Notes under the pieces: generated by a model | Database searches by the model: none | Seen by the model: only the letters and a program-made list of their open reading frames with translations | What the model was told of the DNA's origin: nothing | Position numbers and translations under genes: made by a program | DNA from: Chloroflexota bacterium | Lineage (GTDB): Bacteria > Chloroflexota > Ktedonobacteria > Ktedonobacterales > Ktedonobacteraceae | Assembly (NCBI GenBank): GCA_021828635.1 | Contig: JAJZEJ010000522.1 | Coordinates: 1 to 9,403 of the forward strand | Direction of reading: 5' to 3' | Length of the DNA stretch: 9,403 nt | Shown: positions 5,466 through 9,403 of the stretch, piece after piece | How positions within the stretch are numbered: the stretch's first letter is position 1 | Layout of the letters: the number at the start of each line of letters is the position of its first letter

Positions 5466-5498
5466 TAAGCGGACAAATTTTGTAGATACATCCGCTTA
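5466..5498 (-). terminator. weak hairpin after the RRM gene
   Basis: TAAGCGGA (5466-5473) and TCCGCTTA (5491-5498) are perfect 8-bp complements around a 17-base loop, 12 bases after the RRM stop in the direction of transcription. There is no U-run on the minus strand, so it may serve as mRNA 3' end protection more than as a terminator. Confidence 0.35.
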
Positions 5499-5510
5499 CT
5501 AATCTTCAGG

Positions 5511-5837
5511 CTAGTAGCGTCTGTCGCGGTAGCCTGAATTGGGGCGACGATCTCGGCTCTGGTAGCCGCCACGACCACCACCGCCACCGCCAGATGGGCG
5601 CTCGCGTGCCTCATTAACGGTAATGGTGCGATTGCTGAGGAGCGTGCCATTCAGGCGCTCGATAGCAGTGTGTGCCTCCTGGTCATCGGTCATCTCAACG
5701 AAGCCGAAGCCCTTGCTACGACCGGTGTCACGATCAGTAATGACTGTGGCGGAAGCTACCTGGCCGATCTGTCCGAAGAGGTCGAGCAGGTCTTGCTCAG
5801 TGGTTTGATAGGGAAGACCCCCTACATAGATTCTCAT
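5511..5837 (-). CDS. single-RRM RNA-binding protein with Gly/Arg-rich tail (Rbp type)
   Basis: A small RNA-binding protein like the cold-inducible Rbp proteins of cyanobacteria. An in-frame GTG at 5861 gives eight more residues, but AGGAG (5847-5851, minus strand) lies 9 bases before the ATG at 5837, and the family normally begins MRIYVGxL, so 5837 is chosen (108 residues). RNP2 is IYVGGL (3-8). RNP1 is KGFGFVEM (42-49) with the aromatic residues that stack on RNA (Y4, F44, F46). The RRM ends near residue 78 (ITVNEARER). The tail (82-108) is a Gly run followed by Arg/Tyr-rich sequence (RDRRPNSGYRDRRY), typical of unstructured RNA-binding tails. It is cytosolic. It is downstream of the chemoreceptor gene by 163 bases in the same direction but probably has its own promoter. 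Role inferred: RNA chaperone or mRNA stability factor under stress or cold. Confidence 0.92.
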   Translation of the reverse strand: MRIYVGGLPYQTTEQDLLDLFGQIGQVASATVITDRDTGRSKGFGFVEMTDDQEAHTAIERLNGTLLSNRTITVNEARERPSGGGGGGRGGYQSRDRRPNSGYRDRRY

Positions 5838-5864
5838 GTTGTTATGCTCCTGTGTAGACACCTC

Positions 5865-5896
5865 TTAATACATTGCCGCTCGTAGAAACAGTTTCT
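5865..5896 (-). promoter_or_regulatory. candidate promoter/operator of the RRM gene
   Basis: On the minus strand TATTAA (5865-5870) could be a -10, with a short leader to AGGAG. The -35 position is covered by the palindrome AGAAACAGTTTCT (5884-5896; 6-bp perfect arms, one central base) instead of a consensus -35, which would suit an activator or repressor site. Weak evidence. Confidence 0.25.
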
Positions 5897-5963
5897 CACA
5901 GAAGCGAAACAATTCTTTCTGATGTCATACAATTTTCCAAACATGTGTGACAGATGGTTTATT

Positions 5964-5990
5964 CCCAAATTTGGGCATATTCCAAATTTG
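5964..5990. promoter_or_regulatory. CCCAAATTTGGG palindrome with a second half-copy
   Basis: CCCAAATTTGGG (5964-5975) is a perfect 12-bp palindrome. CCAAATTTG recurs at 5982-5990, 17 bp later. The pair lies 11-37 bases after the chemoreceptor stop in the direction of transcription and upstream of the RRM gene. It could be a protein-binding site or a weak 3' hairpin; there is no T tract. Confidence 0.4.
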
Positions 5991-6000
5991 TCCTGGCTGG

Positions 6001-8334
6001 CTAACGATTCCAGTCTTTGCTGTCATCACTGTTATTATTATAACCATTATTGTTGCCGTTGGCATTATTATAGCCATTATTGTTGCCACTACCATTGTTA
6101 AAAGGCTCACCATACCAGGATTGGTCGGGTTGCAACGGCATATTACCCCAGCCATTATTATCGTAGTTGGCGTAGCCATTGCCATTACCGTTGTTCCCGC
6201 CATTGCTATAGTTATTATTACCATAGCCGTTGCCATAGGGGACGAATGAAGGCGAAGGCGGCATATATGGTGGGAAGCCATCTGAACGCGGCGAAGGAAG
6301 CGCCCCCTGGCTACTTGTACCGGAGAGATGCGCACTGGCAGTGACGGTGCGGAAGACACTACTCATACTCAACGCATTCTCCGGTTCTTCCTCTAGTGAG
6401 ACGTTGACACTATTGGGATTGAGTGAGTAGTAGCTCTGGTCATCGCGCAGTTTGAAGGCTTCCACGGAAGCGCGTAGCTGCTCAACCAGGCGAGCTAGAC
6501 GTTCCATATTTTGTGAGGCATCGCGGCTACCGATGCCGCCTTGACGTGTTGAGTCGGAAACGGTATGCATAACCTGCACAACGGCGCTGGAGGATTGCAG
6601 TTGCTGGGTTGCCAGCATATTGATACTTTCAATTTCTTTAGCCTGATGTTCTACTACCGAGAACATCGATTCCAGGGAACGGTTCACCTCTTTGGTCAGG
6701 TCAGTACCAGTTGAGGTCTCGCGCTCGGTGTCTTGCATAGCGAGTGCCACAGCTTGTATTTCTTCGCGGACATTGCGGACAATGTGGGTGATACTGCTGG
6801 TCTGTTCTTTGGCACGTTCAGCCAGACGGCGGATGTCGGCGGCTACAGCTCCGAAGCCTTTACCATTCTCACCGGCCATCGCGGCCTGAATGGCGGCATC
6901 CAGTGCCAGTCTGTTCGTCTGGTGAGCAATACCCCCAATCACGTTGACAATCTCTTCGATCTCGCGTGAACTTTCACCGAGGGTCTGGACACGTGTAGAT
7001 GTTAGTTGCACATTTTCATTGATACGCCCCATCCCACTAATGGCCTGCTGCACAGCCAGACGCCCCATCTGGGCAGTGCGGCGTGCATCACGAGCAACAT
7101 CATACAATGCCTGCGTGCGTTCAGCAACCTGACGGCTCGACGCGGCCATGCGCTCGACTTCTGTCGCCGCTTCTTCAATCTGGCTGATCTCTATGTCGCT
7201 GGTCTCCACCAGTTGATTCATGCGATCCATGATCGTCGAAGTTGAGCGATCAACTTCGTTGGCTACTGCCTTGACATGAACCACGAGGCTACCCAACTCT
7301 TCTACCATATAGTTGAAGGAGTCGGCCAGCACACCGAGGGCATCGGCGGTCACTTCAGCCTGGATACGCAGATCACCTTCACCAACTCCACTCACCTCGC
7401 TGACCAGTTTTTCCACCTGGCCCTGCAAGCTATCACGCTGTGATTGCACCTCTTGAATAAGATGTACGATATTATCTAGCATGTTATTCATCGAGGAGGC
7501 AACCATCGTGATTTCATCTTGGCCGCGTGGTCGTGCGCGGGCTGTTGTCTCGCCTCTAGCAATGCGGCGCGTCAGGCTGGCAAGATCGCGCAATGGGCTG
7601 GTGATGGTCTGGTTGACGAGAAAGCCAATTGCAATCACTAGCGCGACAGTGACAAGGAGGGCAATCACAATGGCTAGAATAACTGGATTGATTTCGGAAG
7701 GACCGGCCTGCACGACTAGCTGGCTGATAGCTTGAGTATTCTCAATGATGCGTTGCCAGTCATTATCGGCAGTGATATATGAGAGGTAGATGTTATCGGT
7801 ACGGACAGTGGTGGGATCAAATGGTTGATTCGTGCTGATGTCATTCATCACTCTCTTCAACACTGTTTGATACGCTGTCCAAGCATTGAGGAAGGTATTC
7901 ATGAGCTGCTGTTGCTGGCTGATTAAAGGCGTATTGGGATCATTACTCAGCAACACCTGCCTCACTGCAATCATATTGGGCGATGTAATCGCAAATTCTT
8001 TTTGGAAGCTTTCCAGGTTGAGATTAAAGAGTTGGGTGTAATCTCCAACTGAACCAGCAACCGAGGCACTGCTGTTGGGATTTGGCGTGGCATTAGGATT
8101 GTACAGGTTGTACACATCCAGCATAACACTATACGTGGCTCTCAAATCAGGGTCGGCCTGTTCGGCATAGGTCAGGCTCTGAATGCTGCTCTGCTCAGCA
8201 GTACTGTGCGAACTCAAAACGTTAATGAACGTACTGCCCAAAACAACGATGATGATAGCAGGGACGAGCGCGGACAGTAAAAAGGCATAGAATAGACGAC
8301 GAAAGATAGGGATACGCGATACAAATGTGAGCAT
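6001..8334 (-). CDS. methyl-accepting chemotaxis-like receptor with tandem HAMP and Asn/Gly-rich tail
   Basis: A membrane receptor of 777 residues that signals through CheA/CheW-type partners. Order: TM1 about 14-39 (FRRLFYAFLLSALVPAIIIV); an extracytoplasmic domain about 40-216, Asn/Gln/Ser-rich and mostly helical; TM2 about 218-240; HAMP1 about 241-293 (TSPLRDLA and DEITMVA); HAMP2 about 308-355 (GEGDLRIQAEV, LADSFNYMVEEL); and the coiled-coil signalling domain about 388-620, with its hairpin tip at 465-500. The tip reads IGGIAHQTNRLALDAAIQAAMAGENGKGFGAVAADIRRLAE. Compared with the standard LALNAAIEAARAGE, it has Asp479 for Asn, Gln483 for Glu and Met486 for Arg. A Ser/Pro linker (630-700) leads to an Asn/Gly/Tyr-rich tail (702-777; 28 Asn in 76) with no NWETF-type pentapeptide. 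The ATG at 8334 precedes the basic patch and TM1; the ribosome binding site is modest (GAGG). No che genes lie adjacent. It may be PilJ-like (gliding/pili) or classical chemotaxis; the ligand is unknown. Confidence 0.9.
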   Translation of the reverse strand: MLTFVSRIPIFRRLFYAFLLSALVPAIIIVVLGSTFINVLSSHSTAEQSSIQSLTYAEQADPDLRATYSVMLDVYNLYNPNATPNPNSSASVAGSVGDYTQLFNLNLESFQKEFAITSPNMIAVRQVLLSNDPNTPLISQQQQLMNTFLNAWTAYQTVLKRVMNDISTNQPFDPTTVRTDNIYLSYITADNDWQRIIENTQAISQLVVQAGPSEINPVILAIVIALLVTVALVIAIGFLVNQTITSPLRDLASLTRRIARGETTARARPRGQDEITMVASSMNNMLDNIVHLIQEVQSQRDSLQGQVEKLVSEVSGVGEGDLRIQAEVTADALGVLADSFNYMVEELGSLVVHVKAVANEVDRSTSTIMDRMNQLVETSDIEISQIEEAATEVERMAASSRQVAERTQALYDVARDARRTAQMGRLAVQQAISGMGRINENVQLTSTRVQTLGESSREIEEIVNVIGGIAHQTNRLALDAAIQAAMAGENGKGFGAVAADIRRLAERAKEQTSSITHIVRNVREEIQAVALAMQDTERETSTGTDLTKEVNRSLESMFSVVEHQAKEIESINMLATQQLQSSSAVVQVMHTVSDSTRQGGIGSRDASQNMERLARLVEQLRASVEAFKLRDDQSYYSLNPNSVNVSLEEEPENALSMSSVFRTVTASAHLSGTSSQGALPSPRSDGFPPYMPPSPSFVPYGNGYGNNNYSNGGNNGNGNGYANYDNNGWGNMPLQPDQSWYGEPFNNGSGNNNGYNNANGNNNGYNNNSDDSKDWNR
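6034..6087. repeat. two tandem 30-bp units coding a decapeptide repeat in the receptor tail
   Basis: Bases 6034-6057 and 6064-6087 match at 23 of 24 positions with a 30-bp period (they differ at 6042/6072). In the receptor protein this gives GNNNGYNNAN followed by GNNNGYNNNS (residues 750-769). The exact period and DNA-level identity point to recent duplication or slippage. Confidence 0.85.
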
Positions 8335-8373
8335 GAGCTTCGGCCCCCCTCAAATATTAAACAACAAGCGCGA

Positions 8374-8382
8374 TGTATAACA
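8374..8382 (-). promoter_or_regulatory. extended -10 promoter of the chemoreceptor gene
   Basis: Minus strand TGT followed by TATACA, an extended -10. Transcription would start near 8367, leaving a leader of about 32 bases. No consensus -35 at normal spacing. Confidence 0.5.
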
Positions 8383-8432
8383 ATGCCTATCAATGCAACG
8401 CACGGCATATCCAAATACAAATGAACATTCAT

Positions 8433-8455
8433 GGTAGAGTGTACCTTACTCTACC
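8433..8455. promoter_or_regulatory. perfect 8-bp inverted repeat GGTAGAGT / ACTCTACC
   Basis: Arms 8433-8440 and 8448-8455 with a 7-base centre (GTACCTT). It lies between the divergent chemoreceptor and biotin carboxylase genes, about 55-75 bp upstream of the receptor's predicted -10. The 23-bp size and symmetry fit a dimeric regulator site. A second, smaller palindrome ATGAACATTCAT lies just before it (about 8421-8432). Confidence 0.45.
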
Positions 8456-8524
8456 TAAGAATGGAATGGCAATCACCCTGAAATGGCCCATTTTTCCTAG
8501 TAACGGTCACAAGAGAGAGCAACC

Positions 8525-8556
8525 AGACAGGGCGCACCCTTGCGACCGCCCTGTCT
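8525..8556. promoter_or_regulatory. 10-bp inverted repeat overlapping the biotin carboxylase promoter
   Basis: AGACAGGGCG (8525-8534) and CGCCCTGTCT (8547-8556) are perfect complements with a 12-base centre. The element covers the predicted -35 (TTGCGA, 8540-8545) and part of the spacer, so a protein bound here would be expected to block transcription. Alternatively it is a small dispersed hairpin repeat or a stop for transcripts entering from upstream. Confidence 0.5.
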
Positions 8557-8570
8557 CGGCATGTTATACT
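8540..8570 (+). promoter_or_regulatory. promoter of the biotin carboxylase gene
   Basis: TGT followed by TATACT (8562-8570) is a near-ideal extended -10. TTGCGA (8540-8545) is a possible -35 at a long 19-bp spacing, which an extended -10 can tolerate. The leader to the ATG would be about 35 bases, with AAGGAG at 8600-8605. Confidence 0.6.
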
Positions 8571-8611
8571 GTGGGCAAAAGCACTACCAGGTTCTGTCGA
8601 AGGAGCATGTT

Positions 8612-9403
8612 ATGGATAAATTCTCTGTGGCGCAGTGGCCATTTCAGAAAGTTCTGATCGCCAACAGGGGCGAGATCGCCTTGCGCGTGATTCGTGCGTG
8701 CCGCGAGCTAGGATTACAAACCGTCGCAGTCTATAGCGATGCCGACCGCGATGCGCTCCATGTGCGTATGGCCGATGAGGCATACCATATTGGTCCAGCG
8801 GTGGCGGCAAAAAGCTATTTACATATTCCCACACTTATTGATGTTGCCAAACGCTCAAGAGCGCAAGCAGTGCATCCAGGATATGGATTTCTTTCAGAGA
8901 ATGCAACCTTTGTTGAAGCATGTCAAGAGGCCGGACTGATCTTCGTCGGACCACCACCGGAGGCACAGCAATCGATGGGCGAGAAGACGGCAGCACGGCG
9001 TACCGCGCAAGCTGCTGGCGTACCCATTGTACCTGGCGCGATGACCGATGTAGAAGACGACGCTTTAGCCCAAGAATTGGCCGCCAAAATCGGCTATCCG
9101 GTGCTGCTCAAGGCGGCGGCGGGTGGCGGTGGCAAGGGCATCCGCTTCGTGCGCGACCCCAAAGACCTGCAACCCTCTTTACGTACTGCACGCAGCGAGG
9201 CCCGCAGTGCCTTTGGTGATGGTCGTGTCTATATAGAGAAAGCCATCGCACCAGCCCGTCACATCGAGGTACAATTTATCGCCGATACACACGGCAACGT
9301 CGTTCACCTGGGTGAGCGCGAGTGCAGCATTCAGCGCCGCCACCAAAAATTGATCGAGGAGTCACCTTCGCCAGTTGTTAACGCTGACTTGCGCCAACGC
9401 ATG
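8612..9403 (+). CDS. accC: biotin carboxylase (acetyl-/acyl-CoA carboxylase subunit), 3' end outside window
   Basis: Catalyses ATP- and bicarbonate-dependent carboxylation of biotin on its carrier protein, the first half-reaction of acetyl-CoA (or propionyl-CoA/pyruvate) carboxylase. The first 264 residues are present. The N-terminal domain shows FQKVLIANRGEIALRVIRAC (11-30), VAVYSDADRDALHVRMADEA (38-57), AVHPGYGFLSEN (86-97) and FVGPPPEAQQSMGEKTAAR (111-129). The ATP-grasp domain shows IGYPVLLKAAAGGGGKGIR (160-178), the glycine-rich nucleotide loop; EKAIAPARHIEVQ (209-221); and HLGERECSIQRRHQKLIEESPSP (232-254), the conserved active-site stretch. All expected key residues in this part are present. 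The ATG at 8612 follows AAGGAG by 6 bases; an overlapping ATG at 8607 is in another frame. Because the end is missing, it cannot be told whether this is a stand-alone AccC or a longer fusion with a biotin domain, as in acyl-CoA or pyruvate carboxylases. Gene symbol given on that basis. Confidence 0.93.
   Translation, partial: MDKFSVAQWPFQKVLIANRGEIALRVIRACRELGLQTVAVYSDADRDALHVRMADEAYHIGPAVAAKSYLHIPTLIDVAKRSRAQAVHPGYGFLSENATFVEACQEAGLIFVGPPPEAQQSMGEKTAARRTAQAAGVPIVPGAMTDVEDDALAQELAAKIGYPVLLKAAAGGGGKGIRFVRDPKDLQPSLRTARSEARSAFGDGRVYIEKAIAPARHIEVQFIADTHGNVVHLGERECSIQRRHQKLIEESPSPVVNADLRQRM

Noticed and set aside
5155..5502. 115-residue hydrophobic plus-strand frame and the His-rich frame at 5211-5408
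   Set aside because: Both overlap the supported minus-strand 68-residue gene or the palindrome, lack ribosome binding sites, and their composition follows the repeats.
5947..6249. 100-residue plus-strand frame, very rich in Ile and Val, looking like a membrane protein
   Set aside because: It is the antisense of the receptor's Asn-rich tail: AAT/AAC codons read backwards give ATT/GTT. No ribosome binding site.
8373..8657. 94-residue plus-strand frame upstream of the biotin carboxylase
   Set aside because: It crosses the promoter and operator region and overlaps the carboxylase start in another frame, with no ribosome binding site of its own.
8607..8657. ATG at 8607 as the carboxylase start
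   Set aside because: It is out of frame with FQKVLIANRGEI; the ATG at 8612 has AAGGAG 6 bases before it and is in frame.

Overview
The window looks like bacterial chromosome from the Chloroflexota, most likely a Ktedonobacteria-type organism. This is inferred from a family mix, not proven. The mix comprises Ser/Thr-kinase-like proteins, an XRE-type regulator with a TPR-like helical body, a short single-RRM RNA-binding protein, a chemoreceptor with a LALDAAIQAAMAGE-type tip, many short orphan proteins, and MITE-like palindromes between genes. Base composition looks close to balanced. No tRNA, rRNA, CRISPR array or intact transposase gene was seen.

Layout. (1) 1-840: the 3' part of a gene for a kinase-fold protein whose active site is degenerate, probably a pseudokinase. 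(2) 835-1334, minus strand: a two-gene unit of small helical unknown proteins, convergent with the kinase gene; the TTATAA at 835-840 supplies stop codons on both strands. (3) 1335-1555: a divergent promoter region. (4) 1556-2767: an XRE-HTH regulator with a TPR-like C-terminal body. (5) 2806-3530: a strong extended -10 promoter, a leader with a 12-codon basic mini-ORF, then rpmI (L35) and rplT (L20); the usual first gene infC is absent. (6) 3534-3653: a nested inverted repeat. (7) 3676-4512: a SpoU/TrmH-family RNA 2'-O-methyltransferase. (8) 4581-5229, minus strand: a rubredoxin-like zinc-ribbon protein and a 68-residue orphan, separated by about 210 bases with little visible content. (9) 5375-5464: a near-perfect palindrome of about 90 bp. 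(10) 5511-5837, minus: an RRM protein with a Gly/Arg-rich tail. (11) 6001-8334, minus: a membrane chemoreceptor with two HAMP domains, an altered signalling tip and an Asn/Gly-rich tail. (12) 8335-8611: a divergent control region with two perfect inverted repeats and promoter-like sequences. (13) 8612 to the window end: the N-terminal 264 residues of a biotin carboxylase (AccC type).

How the genes relate. rpmI-rplT and perhaps the methyltransferase form a translation/ribosome cluster. The biotin carboxylase is housekeeping carboxylation metabolism, and a 10-bp inverted repeat overlaps its predicted promoter. The chemoreceptor and RRM gene lie in the same direction but are probably separate units. 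No complete new multi-gene system is evident. The most unusual items are the receptor's repeat-built Asn/Gly tail combined with its altered trimer-contact tip, the mini-ORF overlapping the rpmI start codon, the two palindromic intergenic elements, and the pseudokinase next to a small-protein pair that diverges from a regulator.
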